A stretch of 64,000 nt of DNA from DASUKM01 sp036278735 (GTDB lineage Bacteria; Acidobacteriota; Vicinamibacteria; Vicinamibacterales; 2-12-FULL-66-21): positions 124,001-188,000 of the forward strand of contig DASUKM010000030.1 in the NCBI GenBank assembly GCA_036278735.1. The letters are read 5' to 3'. The position numbers and the translations under genes were made by a program. Shown here piece by piece: positions 29,375 through 37,889 of this stretch (the first letter of the stretch is position 1; each line of letters starts with the position of its first letter). The notes under the pieces are model-generated. The model had not been told where the DNA came from. It did not search any database and saw only the letters and a list, made by a program, of their open reading frames with translations.

Positions 29375-30424
29375 AATAGACGCGATTTTCTCTACACGGC
29401 CGGCCTCGCTTCCGTCGCGGCCCAGGTGCCGCTGCGCGCGCACTCAGGGACGACGACCCCGCCGGCCCTCATCAAGCCCAGACGGCTCACCGCCGGAGAC
29501 ACCGTCGGAATCGTCAGTCCGGCCAGCGCCACGTTCAACCCCGTCGACGTCCAGATCGCTCGCGACTCGCTCGAAGCGTTGGGCCTGAAAGTGCAGATGG
29601 GCGCGCACATGATGGACCGCCACGGCTACCTCGGCGGCGACGACAAGGCACGCGCCGCGGACGTCAATGCCTTCTTCGCGGATCGATCCGTTGCGGCCAT
29701 CCACCCGATCCGCGGCGGGTGGGGCAGCAGCCGCCTCCTGCCTTATCTCGACTTCGACATGATTCGCCGGAATCCGAAAATTCTGCTCGGCTACAGCGAC
29801 ATTTCGGCACTGCTGCTGGCGGTCCACGCGCGGACGGGGCTCGTGACGTTTCACGGTCCCATCGCGCTCGGCCGATGGGACACGTTTTCGGTCGACTACT
29901 ACAAGCGCATCCTGTTCGACGCCGAGCCGGTGCTGATGCAGAACAAGCGCGATCTGACGCCCGACCGCAACAGCCTCACGCCGATCGAATATCGGACGGT
30001 GACGATCACGCCCGGCAAGGCGCGCGGCCGGCTGCTCGGCGGCAACCTGACGGTCCTCACGACCATGATGGGGTCTCCGTACTTGCCCGACTGGGACGGG
30101 TGCATCTTCTTCTGCGAGGACGTGCACGAAGAACCGTATCGGATCGACCGCATGCTGACCCAGCTCGAACTGGCGGGCGTGCTCCGCAAGATCAAGGGGT
30201 TCATCTTCGGCGCCTGCACCGAGTGCACCCCCGGCGAGGGCACGTACGCGTCGCTGACGCTCACGGAGATCTTCGACGATCACATCAAGCCGCTCGGAAT
30301 TCCAGCCTGGCAGGGTGCGATGATCGGCCATCAGATACCGCAGTGGACGATCCCGGAAGGCATCGAAGCAGAGGTGGACGCCGAGGCCGGCACGATCAAA
30401 CTGCTCGACACGCCGGTGATTTAG
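29372..30424 (+). CDS. S66-family LD-carboxypeptidase (MccF-like), Tat-exported
   Basis: A 350-residue serine peptidase. The N-terminus NRRDFLYTAGLASVAA is a twin-arginine signal. The catalytic Ser is in GYSDISALLLAV, with RGGWGSSRLLPYLD preceding it; the Glu is in FFCEDVHEEPYRIDRML and the His in AMIGHQIPQW, the family triad. Members cleave LD-peptide bonds in peptidoglycan or inactivate microcin C-type peptide nucleotides. The periplasmic location favours peptidoglycan recycling. Its stop overlaps the convergent HEAT-cyclophilin gene by 4 bp. Confidence 0.88.
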   Translation: MNRRDFLYTAGLASVAAQVPLRAHSGTTTPPALIKPRRLTAGDTVGIVSPASATFNPVDVQIARDSLEALGLKVQMGAHMMDRHGYLGGDDKARAADVNAFFADRSVAAIHPIRGGWGSSRLLPYLDFDMIRRNPKILLGYSDISALLLAVHARTGLVTFHGPIALGRWDTFSVDYYKRILFDAEPVLMQNKRDLTPDRNSLTPIEYRTVTITPGKARGRLLGGNLTVLTTMMGSPYLPDWDGCIFFCEDVHEEPYRIDRMLTQLELAGVLRKIKGFIFGACTECTPGEGTYASLTLTEIFDDHIKPLGIPAWQGAMIGHQIPQWTIPEGIEAEVDAEAGTIKLLDTPVI

Positions 30425-32481
30425 GCTTTGGGCTTTGGGCTTTGGGAAAGCAGATCGATGCGCTCGATTTCGTCTCCTTCGACGATGCCGTCGACCGCCG
30501 CCATGCCGTCCGACGGATGGCGGCTGACGGTCGCGAAGATCGTGTAGTCGCCGTCGAGGCGGCGGTTCGTCACCAGGTTGACGAAGAACTGTCCGTCGCC
30601 GGTATCGGCGCCGCGGGTCGACACGCCGACCGTGCCCCGCTCGTTCGAGTCGAGGCGCCGTTCGTCCAGCATGAAGTCGTGCGCGCCCGAATACTCGTTC
30701 GCGCCCGGACTGCCCCCCTGAATCACGAAGTTGGACACGACGCGGTGGAACGTGAGGCCGTCGTAGTAGTGCTGCTGGACCAGCTGGACGAAGCGGCGGG
30801 TCGCGAGCGGCGCCTCCTCGCCGCGCAGGCGCAGCACGAACGACGCGCCGCTCTTCATCCTGACGATGGCGCGGCCGGCGAATGCCGGGCCCAGGGGAGG
30901 ACGCGGTCTCGTCACGGGGGACGCGTGCACCGTCCGGCCGGTCAGTTGCCCGATCGCAGCGGCCGCCGCGTCGGCAACCGCGGGATCGAAATCGCGGAGC
31001 CACGGCGTGAGGTCGTCGGCGGTATCTCGCCGGGCGTGGCGTCGGATCGCCTCGATCAGCGCCAGCCGCGCATCGCGCGACGTGTCCTTTCCTTCCGTCG
31101 TCAACCGGCGAAGCGCGTCCACCAGTGGGGGGACCAGGGCGGAGGCCGGAGGCACATCCTTCAGCAGCCGCGCGGTCGTGCGCAGGAGCTGACAATCCTG
31201 CCGCCGAAGCGCTGCGACGATCAGCGGCGCCGCCGCGTCGGGATCGAGCGCCTGCAGCAGCGGCAGCGCCGCGTTGACGACGTTGTCTGAGCGATCGCTC
31301 GCGAGCCTCGTCAACGTCGGGGCATCTTTGATCACGCCGGCGGCAGCGGCCGCGTACATGCGGACCTGCCACAGGAGGTGCGCGCGAAACGCCGGCATCG
31401 AGATCGCCGCGCGCGCGGGATCTCGCCTGGCGAGGGCCACGAGCGCGTGCGCCTCTCGCTGCCACGGGCCGCCGGGCGGCGGCGTGCGCGCTTCGGCCAC
31501 GACGATGTCGGTCACACTGTCCTCGCCGCGGCACGCCTGCCCGAGCGCGTCGATGGCCGCAAGCGCCACATGGACCGAATCATCGGTCAGCGCGTGCACG
31601 AGCGGGCCGCAGCCATGCGACGCCGCCTCGCGCCGCGCGTAGGCGCGCACGGCCTCGTAGCGGACGGTGTACCAGGAATCGTGCAGAAGGCGCGAGATCT
31701 CCTCGAACTGGTCGTCCGGTCCGAGCGCGACCGCTCCGCCGCTCAGAGCGGTCAGCGCAAGGCGGCGGATTTCGGCTGCCGCTTCGTCGTCGATGGTGGT
31801 CGACGGCGCCGCCGAGAGCGCCGCCTTCTCCGACGCCGGGTCGAGCGCCCGGGCCGCGATGAGGGCGCCCAACGCGTCGAACGGGGATCCCGGCTGCTCG
31901 CGGGCCACAACGGCCGCGAGCGTCTCGACCGTCTCCGGATCGAAGTCGGCCAGCCGGGGATGCAGACGCGCGAGCGCCTCGAGCCCGCCGGCCGCAATCG
32001 TCCGGCTCGGATCGGCCATGAACCGCTCCGCTGTCTTCACGTCTGCGGCAGTCGTGTACGGCAGGCGACCGAGCGCTGCCGCCGCCAGCGGACTGCCCGA
32101 GCCGATCAACAGCCGCTCGACGGCGGACACCTGATTCGGATCGGCCGGCAGCGGATCGCCCTTCAGCGATTGCACCAGCGCCGCGACCGCCTCGTCGCGC
32201 ACGGCAGGCGTCGGGGACGCCACGAACGGCATGAGCGGGCGCGTCAACGCGCGATCGTGCCGGTTACCGAGGGCCCGGATCGCGATCGTCTGGACGGTCG
32301 GATCGTTCGACCGCGCCCAGCGCAGAAGCATCGCCGGATCGGCATGCGCATCGACCGCCTGCAAGACGGCGTCGACGGGGCCCGGCGAGGGGAGCGCAGG
32401 CTGCTGGTTGCGCAGGCCGGTCGCCGTACCTGCGGCGGCCAGCACACCGCAGAAGACGATCGTCAGCGGGCACGAGGTCAT
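30421..32481 (-). CDS. HEAT-repeat protein fused to a cyclophilin domain
   Basis: A 686-residue exported protein. A signal peptide (about 1-22) is followed by roughly 480 residues of HEAT-like helical repeats (DPTVQTIAIRALGNRHDRAL, SPTPAVRDEAVAALVQSL, DSVHVALAAIDALGQAC, FDPAVADAAAAAIGQLTGR). The last 180 residues form a cyclophilin-type isomerase with LTFHRVVSNFVIQGGSPGANEY and GDGQFFVNLV. The fusion suggests a substrate-binding scaffold that delivers clients to the isomerase. The last residues SPKPKA are encoded by a dispersed GGCTTTG repeat. It follows the M49 peptidase gene by 26 bp on the same strand. Confidence 0.85.
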   Translation of the reverse strand: MTSCPLTIVFCGVLAAAGTATGLRNQQPALPSPGPVDAVLQAVDAHADPAMLLRWARSNDPTVQTIAIRALGNRHDRALTRPLMPFVASPTPAVRDEAVAALVQSLKGDPLPADPNQVSAVERLLIGSGSPLAAAALGRLPYTTAADVKTAERFMADPSRTIAAGGLEALARLHPRLADFDPETVETLAAVVAREQPGSPFDALGALIAARALDPASEKAALSAAPSTTIDDEAAAEIRRLALTALSGGAVALGPDDQFEEISRLLHDSWYTVRYEAVRAYARREAASHGCGPLVHALTDDSVHVALAAIDALGQACRGEDSVTDIVVAEARTPPPGGPWQREAHALVALARRDPARAAISMPAFRAHLLWQVRMYAAAAAGVIKDAPTLTRLASDRSDNVVNAALPLLQALDPDAAAPLIVAALRRQDCQLLRTTARLLKDVPPASALVPPLVDALRRLTTEGKDTSRDARLALIEAIRRHARRDTADDLTPWLRDFDPAVADAAAAAIGQLTGRTVHASPVTRPRPPLGPAFAGRAIVRMKSGASFVLRLRGEEAPLATRRFVQLVQQHYYDGLTFHRVVSNFVIQGGSPGANEYSGAHDFMLDERRLDSNERGTVGVSTRGADTGDGQFFVNLVTNRRLDGDYTIFATVSRHPSDGMAAVDGIVEGDEIERIDLLSQSPKPKA
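30424..30446. repeat. Three tandem GGCTTTG heptamers
   Basis: GGCTTTG is repeated exactly three times (30424-30444). It encodes the C-terminal end of the HEAT-cyclophilin protein and abuts the stop of the S66 gene. Related tracts are at 8725-8743 and 23249-23280. Confidence 0.6.
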
Positions 32482-32507
32482 GGTGGCGACCGTCAGCTCT
32501 CGATCGA

Positions 32508-34478
32508 TCAGGCGCCGCGGCCCGAGTAGGCCAGCATCTGCGCGGTCAGGTCCTGTGGATATGAAATGCGGACGTCGACAATGGCCCCGTCGTCGTCGGC
32601 GACGGCGTCGAGCCGCGGTTGCACGAAGGCCGTGTAGGAGGGCATCTTCAGGCGATCGACCCGCGCCACGATCTCGTCGCGCAGCGCCGGGTCGAAGTGG
32701 ACACCGTACGTGTCGAAGAGCGCCTTCGCCGCGGCGTAGTCTCCCTCCGCCTTGATCCGCTGCACGTCCGCGAGCAGGCGCCCGACGCCTTCCTTGAAGG
32801 CGCCGACGTCGGTGACGACGTAGTAGGTCTTGCCCTCGCGACGGCGCTCCTCGATCGCCGTCGTGTTCGCCATGAGCCAGCGCACGACCATTTGACGGTT
32901 GCGCATGTGATCCTCTTCGATCTGGGTGCCCTCGCGGACCCGGCGAAGCTGAACCAGCGCGTTCCGCGCGTACCCCTCGTACTCAGCCAGCACGATCTCC
33001 GGCTGGTCGTCGGCGTCGACGAGGCCGAGTTCGACCAGCCTGGGATCGGACACGAAATAGAGGGCGACGAGATCGGCGCGCGACTCTTCGAGCGCGGAAT
33101 ACTGTTCCTTGAGCGCCGACTGCGGATTGCCGTTGAGCCTCGCAGAGATGCGCCCCGACCCGTGGCCGATCACCTCGTGCATGTTCGTGGTCAGCTCGCT
33201 CGCCACGCTGCTCCACTTTTCCGCGCGCGCCGCTTCTTCGGGGGTCCAGGAAAATTCGGCGCGGAACTCCGGTTGGGTCGACCGGTCGTACGCGATGTTC
33301 ACGTTCGAGAGCGACACCGACTTGCTGCCGTAGCGCTCGCGGATCGTCTGATCGTTCGGGAGATTGATCCCGACCGGCGTGATCGGTCCGGAATCGCCCG
33401 CTTCGACGACGACATCGATCGCATTCGCGGTGATGCCGACCGCCCCCTCCTTGCGGTACCGCGGGTCCCAGGGCATCCGGTCTTCGAACCATTGCGCCGC
33501 CGCGGCCAGCTTCCGGATCCCTTCCGTCTTCTCCGGGTTCACGTAATAGACGAGGGCTTCCCAGGAGCCCTTGATGCCCCGCGGATCCATGTAGACCTCG
33601 ACGAACCCGTTGATCGTGTCGACCGGCGACTCGCGGTCCTGCACCCAGGCGATGTCGTAGGCGATCCGGTCGGCCGCGCTCCCGGATCGATAAAACGCGA
33701 TCAGCGCGCGAAGGGCTGCGGCCATCGACTCGGTCGCGAAGGGCACGGCGGCCTCGAGATGCCCGACGATGCGGCGAATGTACTCGCCGTACAGCCCGTC
33801 CACGCGGTACACCTGTTCGACGAGCCGCCCGTCTTCCTTGACGAGCCTCGAGTTGAGGCCATAGCGCTCCTCGAACCCCGCCAAGTCGTTCATGGACACG
33901 CCGACGTACAGGTTGTTCGAGCTGGCATCGAGGATGTCGCGGCCCCCTTCCGGCGTCTTGTTCGTGACGATCGGGTCGACGGCCGGATCGAAGAACCACG
34001 GCTCCATGCGCTGGAGCATCGCCTCGAGGGTTTCGCCGCTGCGGAGCGGGAACCGCGCGCCCGCGCGTGCCGCCGCGTGCGCGGCTCCGGCGAACGCCGA
34101 CGGCGAGCACTTCAGCACGAACTTGCGCGCGGTCAGGTTGTTGTGCGGCCCGGTATTGATCCAGAACAGCTTCGTGTAGCGAACGATCTCGGCGAGCGCC
34201 GCCGGATCGATGCCCGCCGCATGAGTGACGACCTCCTCGAGCACATCGCGCATCTCGAGGTTGTGCGCGTAGCGCTGGTCGAAATAGATGTCGCGTCCCG
34301 CGAGCGCCGCCTGATACAGGTGCCAGATCAGGATCTTTTCGCCGAGCGGCAGCCGCTCGAACCCGTCCGCATACATCTGCACCACGGCCGCGTCCTCGAC
34401 ACGCTCGAGGAGATAGGGCCGCGTGTCGGGCGGATGGCCCAATAACGGTGGGGTCGATCGATCGGCCGCTGCGCTCAT
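32508..34478 (-). CDS. M49-family dipeptidyl-peptidase III-like metallopeptidase
   Basis: A 656-residue zinc peptidase. The M49 motif is NMHEVIGHGSGRI (about residues 430-440, with HExxGH), and EESRADLVALYF about 30 residues later supplies the third ligand. The N-terminal helical lobe (FERLPLGEKILIWHLYQAALAGRD) is normal for bacterial members. It removes dipeptides from short peptides. No signal peptide. The start is set by TAAAAT 7 nt upstream; the HEAT-cyclophilin gene follows on the same strand. Confidence 0.88.
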   Translation of the reverse strand: MSAAADRSTPPLLGHPPDTRPYLLERVEDAAVVQMYADGFERLPLGEKILIWHLYQAALAGRDIYFDQRYAHNLEMRDVLEEVVTHAAGIDPAALAEIVRYTKLFWINTGPHNNLTARKFVLKCSPSAFAGAAHAAARAGARFPLRSGETLEAMLQRMEPWFFDPAVDPIVTNKTPEGGRDILDASSNNLYVGVSMNDLAGFEERYGLNSRLVKEDGRLVEQVYRVDGLYGEYIRRIVGHLEAAVPFATESMAAALRALIAFYRSGSAADRIAYDIAWVQDRESPVDTINGFVEVYMDPRGIKGSWEALVYYVNPEKTEGIRKLAAAAQWFEDRMPWDPRYRKEGAVGITANAIDVVVEAGDSGPITPVGINLPNDQTIRERYGSKSVSLSNVNIAYDRSTQPEFRAEFSWTPEEAARAEKWSSVASELTTNMHEVIGHGSGRISARLNGNPQSALKEQYSALEESRADLVALYFVSDPRLVELGLVDADDQPEIVLAEYEGYARNALVQLRRVREGTQIEEDHMRNRQMVVRWLMANTTAIEERRREGKTYYVVTDVGAFKEGVGRLLADVQRIKAEGDYAAAKALFDTYGVHFDPALRDEIVARVDRLKMPSYTAFVQPRLDAVADDDGAIVDVRISYPQDLTAQMLAYSGRGA

Positions 34479-34491
34479 GAGGCCGATTTTA
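34476..34491 (-). promoter_or_regulatory. Leaderless -10 box TAAAAT
   Basis: TAAAAT (34491-34486 on the minus strand) ends 7 nt before the ATG of the M49 gene; no ribosome-binding site. Confidence 0.5.
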
Positions 34492-34521
34492 TCAGGCTCC
34501 AGTGGGGTATCGCCGGGCCGG

Positions 34522-35973
34522 CTACAGCGTCACGGTCTCGAGATACTTCGGGATGTACGGCGTCCAGTGCAGCTCCGAGCCGATGCGCTGCTGCAGCGCG
34601 TGCATGGCCGGCGGTTCGCCGTGCACGATGAAGGTCCGCTGAGGCGGTCTCGCGAAGCCGCCGAGCCAGCGCATGATCTCGTTGGCGTCGGCATGCGCCG
34701 ACATCGACTCGAGCCGCTCGATGCGCGCGGCGACGGGGACCCAACGTCCGTACATCTTGATCTGCTTCTCGCCGTCGAGCAGCCGGCGCCCGCGCGTGCC
34801 GGCCGCCTGGTACCCGCAGAACAGCACCGTGTTGTTCGCGTGCGGCAGCGCCGCTTCCAGATGATGCACCACACGCCCCCCTTCGGCCATGCCGCTCGAG
34901 GAAATCACGATCGACGGCTCGCTCGACGCCGTCAGCGCCTTCGATTCCCGAGGCGAATCGATCGTCCGCAGGCGCTCCGTACAGAAGACGCACATCTGGC
35001 GCTCCTGACGGGCGCGGCGCTGGCGCGAGCCGACGTCCGGCGTGGCCGCCGCCGCATCGTGCGGCGCCACGTCGTCGTGCTGTTCCGGCTGCATGTCGGG
35101 GTCGAGCTCCTGCACGCGCGCGGCGTAGACCGCCCGCGCGGCAATGGCCATCGGACTGTCGAGATACACCGGCAGCACCGGAATGCGCTTCTCGTCTTCG
35201 AGCTGCCTGAGCCAGTACAGCAGCTCCTCGACGCGGCCGATGGCAAACGCCGGAACGATCAGCTTGCCTTTCTGCGCCGCCGTGTCGTTGACGACGCGCG
35301 CGAGGTGGTCCTCGTGGTCGTCCTCCTCGTGCACGCGGTCGCCATACGTCGATTCCACGAGCAGATAGTCGGCCTCCGCGACCATCGTCGGATCCGGGAG
35401 AATCGGGCGCCCGAAGCGGCCCAGATCGCCGCCGAACAGCACCGTGCGCCCGTCGACGCGCATGCGCACGTACGACGATCCGAGCAGGTGGCCGGCGTTG
35501 ATGAACTCCACCTCGATTCCGTCGGCGACCGGCATCGGCCGGTCGTACCCGCACGGCTGCAGCTGCGACACCGCACGGAAGGCGTCGACTTCGCGGTAGA
35601 GCGGCAGCGCCGGTTCGTGCTTCGAGTAGCCGTGCCGGTTCGCGTGGTCGGCATCTTCTTCCTGGATGCGACCGGCATCCGGCAGGACGATGCCGCAGAG
35701 ATCCTTGGTGCCGGCCGTGCAGAAGATCCGTCCGCGAAATCCCTGCGCGATCAGCCGCGGAAGATACCCGCAGTGGTCGAGGTGCGCATGCGTCAGGACG
35801 ATCGCGTCCAGCTCGCGGGCCGGCATCGGCAGGTCCTGCCAGTTGCGCAGCCGCAGCTCTTTCAGCCCCTGGAACAGCCCCGCGTCGACGAGCACGCGCG
35901 CGCTGCCGCTCTTCACCAGATACTTCGAGCCGGTGACCGTTTCGGCGGCGCCAAGAAATGTGATGTCGATCAT
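34522..35973 (-). CDS. MBL-fold beta-CASP RNA-processing nuclease
   Basis: A 483-residue metallo-beta-lactamase-fold nuclease. THAHLDHCGYLPRL (HxHxDH at 62-67) is motif 2, INAGHLLGSSYVRM motif 3 and LFGGDLGRFG motif 4. The beta-CASP part includes VPAFAIGRVEELLYWL, SEPSIVISSSGMAEGGRVVHHL (motif B) and SAHADANEIMRWLG, VHGEP (motif C). It belongs to the CPSF73/YSH1-like single-protein group, which cuts RNA in the cytosol. Its ATG overlaps the stop of the PLP enzyme gene (ATGA). Confidence 0.88.
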   Translation of the reverse strand: MIDITFLGAAETVTGSKYLVKSGSARVLVDAGLFQGLKELRLRNWQDLPMPARELDAIVLTHAHLDHCGYLPRLIAQGFRGRIFCTAGTKDLCGIVLPDAGRIQEEDADHANRHGYSKHEPALPLYREVDAFRAVSQLQPCGYDRPMPVADGIEVEFINAGHLLGSSYVRMRVDGRTVLFGGDLGRFGRPILPDPTMVAEADYLLVESTYGDRVHEEDDHEDHLARVVNDTAAQKGKLIVPAFAIGRVEELLYWLRQLEDEKRIPVLPVYLDSPMAIAARAVYAARVQELDPDMQPEQHDDVAPHDAAAATPDVGSRQRRARQERQMCVFCTERLRTIDSPRESKALTASSEPSIVISSSGMAEGGRVVHHLEAALPHANNTVLFCGYQAAGTRGRRLLDGEKQIKMYGRWVPVAARIERLESMSAHADANEIMRWLGGFARPPQRTFIVHGEPPAMHALQQRIGSELHWTPYIPKYLETVTL

Positions 35974-36953
35974 GCGAAAAGCCCCACTTGACCTCCTGTG
36001 TGCCAGAACAACACCGTCTGGGCGGACCCGAATCGACCGTCCCGCACGCGCGCCATCAGGCCCGCCATCGCCTTGGCCGTGTACGTGGGGTCGAGGAACA
36101 GCGCTTCACGCCGCGCGCACGTCACGATGGCTTCTTCTGATGCCGGAGTCGGCATGCCGTACCCGGGTCCAACGAACGCGTCGTCGACGTCGAGGCTGCC
36201 GGGCACCAGGCGGCCCGGCGGCGCGTCCAGCAACGCTTCGAGTCCGCCGACGAGATCGCCAACGGTCGCGGCCAGCGAAGCCGACGGCTCGTCGGCGCTG
36301 ATGCCCGTCACGTGCGTCTGCAAGCCGTGCAGCCGGCAGCCGGCGACGAGGCCCGCCTGCGTTCCGCCGGAGGAGGTGGCGTGGACGATGACGTCGGGCG
36401 GTTCGATCTGGGAGAGCATCTCGCCGATGGCCTGAGCGTAAGCGGCGGCGCCGAGCGGGATCGACGCGCCAATCGGAACGACGAACGGCCGGCGACCGGC
36501 CGTACGCAGCTCCTCTGCGACCGCCTCGACCATCGGCGCGCGGTCCTCCCGCGTGGGCACATATCGCACCTCGGCTCCGAGCAGATGATCCAGGCGCGCA
36601 TTCGCCGTCAAGGGCGCGGGTGGAGTGCCGTTCGCCACGAGGACCGCGCGGAGGCCGAGCCGTGCCGCGACGGCGGCCGTCACACGCGCATGATTCGACT
36701 GGACGCCGCCGCTCGTGACGAGCGTGTCGGCCCCGTCGGCCACCGCCCGCGCCGCCACCAGGCGCATCTTCCGGACCTTGTTGCCGCCGAACGCAAACGC
36801 GATCGCATCGTCCCGTTTGACCAGGAGACGGGGGCCGCCGCCGAGCGCGTCGCGCAATCGCGACAGTTCTTCGACCGGGCTCGGCTCGAGCGGCAGCGGA
36901 GCAGCCGGCAGGGCGCGGAGTCGATCGAGCAGGCGAACGTCGCGGCTGTTCAT
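35970..36953 (-). CDS. PLP enzyme, D-cysteine desulfhydrase/ACC deaminase family
   Basis: A 327-residue fold-type II PLP enzyme. FAFGGNKVRKMRLVAARA carries the PLP lysine, LVTSGGVQSNHARVTAAVAA the substrate-binding Ser/Asn, and ATSSGGTQAGLVAG the phosphate loop. LDPTYTAKAMAGLM and LFWHTGGQVGLF close the domain. The group includes D-cysteine desulfhydrases and ACC deaminases; which applies cannot be read directly. It is cotranscribed with the beta-CASP nuclease, and divergent from the methylenetetrahydrofolate reductase-like gene, so a sulfur-amino-acid role is tempting. Confidence 0.85.
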   Translation of the reverse strand: MNSRDVRLLDRLRALPAAPLPLEPSPVEELSRLRDALGGGPRLLVKRDDAIAFAFGGNKVRKMRLVAARAVADGADTLVTSGGVQSNHARVTAAVAARLGLRAVLVANGTPPAPLTANARLDHLLGAEVRYVPTREDRAPMVEAVAEELRTAGRRPFVVPIGASIPLGAAAYAQAIGEMLSQIEPPDVIVHATSSGGTQAGLVAGCRLHGLQTHVTGISADEPSASLAATVGDLVGGLEALLDAPPGRLVPGSLDVDDAFVGPGYGMPTPASEEAIVTCARREALFLDPTYTAKAMAGLMARVRDGRFGSAQTVLFWHTGGQVGLFA

Positions 36954-36967
36954 GCGGTCGGAGCGGT

Positions 36968-36979
36968 TAGTATAGTGGC
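36968..36979. promoter_or_regulatory. Overlapping divergent -10 boxes
   Basis: Plus strand TATAGT (36971-36976); minus strand TATACT (36974-36969). They overlap in the short gap between divergent genes, so polymerases could not occupy both at once. Confidence 0.45.
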
Positions 36980-36988
36980 TTGGCGTCG

Positions 36989-37873
36989 ATGACGAGCACG
37001 CTCGTGGAGCAGCTGCGGCAGGGAACTCCGGTGATTGCGGCGGAGCTGCGCCCCCCAAGAGCGGAGCTCGCGACCGCCGCCAGCATGGACGCGTGGATCG
37101 ACACGTATCACGCGGTGCGCGGCCTCACGCGCGGTGGCACGTACGTGTTCCTGACCGACAGCGCCGTCGGTCTGAAAGAAGAAGACAACCTCCGGCATCT
37201 CGTGAGCAATCTCGGAGGCGACGTGCCGCGCTCGCACGTCGTGCCGTTCCTGACGTGCAAGCACTCGCGCGAGTACGCTGTCGCGTACGCGGATCGGGCG
37301 CGGCAGCATGGGTTCGAAGCGCTGGTCGTGCTCGGCGGGGATCGGCAGATTGGCCCGCCGCGATGCGTCGAGCACGCGTGGCAGCTCCGCGAATTGATTC
37401 ATGCGCGGCAGATGGACCTGGCGCTCGGCGGCTGGGCCAACCCGCACGCCGACGCCGCCGCGCAAGTCGGACACCTGCTCGATTCTCACGTGACCGCCGA
37501 TTTCTTCCTGACCCAGATCGTCTCGCATCACAGCCGCCCGGCGGTCGAGCGGTTCAATGCCGAAGCCGCGCGCCGCGGCCTCGCGCTGCCCGGCCTGTTC
37601 GGCATCTTCTTCTACCGGTCCGCCAATCCCAGGACGCTCGAGACCTTGCGTGCGTTCCTGCCGGTTCCCGTCGACGAGCTGCGCGCCGAGTTCGGCGCCG
37701 GCGCATCCGCCGAAGACGTGTGTGCCCGCTCGATCCGCGAGCTGACGGCGGCCGGTGTCCGGCACTTCTACATCAGCAATCTCCCGATTGGCCGCGCCGC
37801 GCTCACGCTGGCGCGCATTCTCGAACGCGTCGACGGCGCTCGCGCGCCGCAGCCGCAACCGCGACCCGCGTAG
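36989..37873 (+). CDS. Methylenetetrahydrofolate reductase-like protein
   Basis: A 294-residue TIM-barrel protein of the MetF family. IAAELRPPRAEL (with the catalytic Glu region), VVPFLTCKHSREYAV, ALVVLGGDRQ, LALGGWANPHAD, DFFLTQIVSHHS and LFGIFFYRSANPRTLETL correspond in order to the family blocks for FAD and folate binding. It would reduce 5,10-methylene-THF to the 5-methyl form used by the MetH encoded at 8.7-12.4 kb. It is diverged from standard MetF, so another folate or corrinoid partner is possible. A TTG at 36980 is an alternative start. Confidence 0.75.
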   Translation: MTSTLVEQLRQGTPVIAAELRPPRAELATAASMDAWIDTYHAVRGLTRGGTYVFLTDSAVGLKEEDNLRHLVSNLGGDVPRSHVVPFLTCKHSREYAVAYADRARQHGFEALVVLGGDRQIGPPRCVEHAWQLRELIHARQMDLALGGWANPHADAAAQVGHLLDSHVTADFFLTQIVSHHSRPAVERFNAEAARRGLALPGLFGIFFYRSANPRTLETLRAFLPVPVDELRAEFGAGASAEDVCARSIRELTAAGVRHFYISNLPIGRAALTLARILERVDGARAPQPQPRPA

Positions 37874-37889
37874 AATCGAAGGCTCCACC

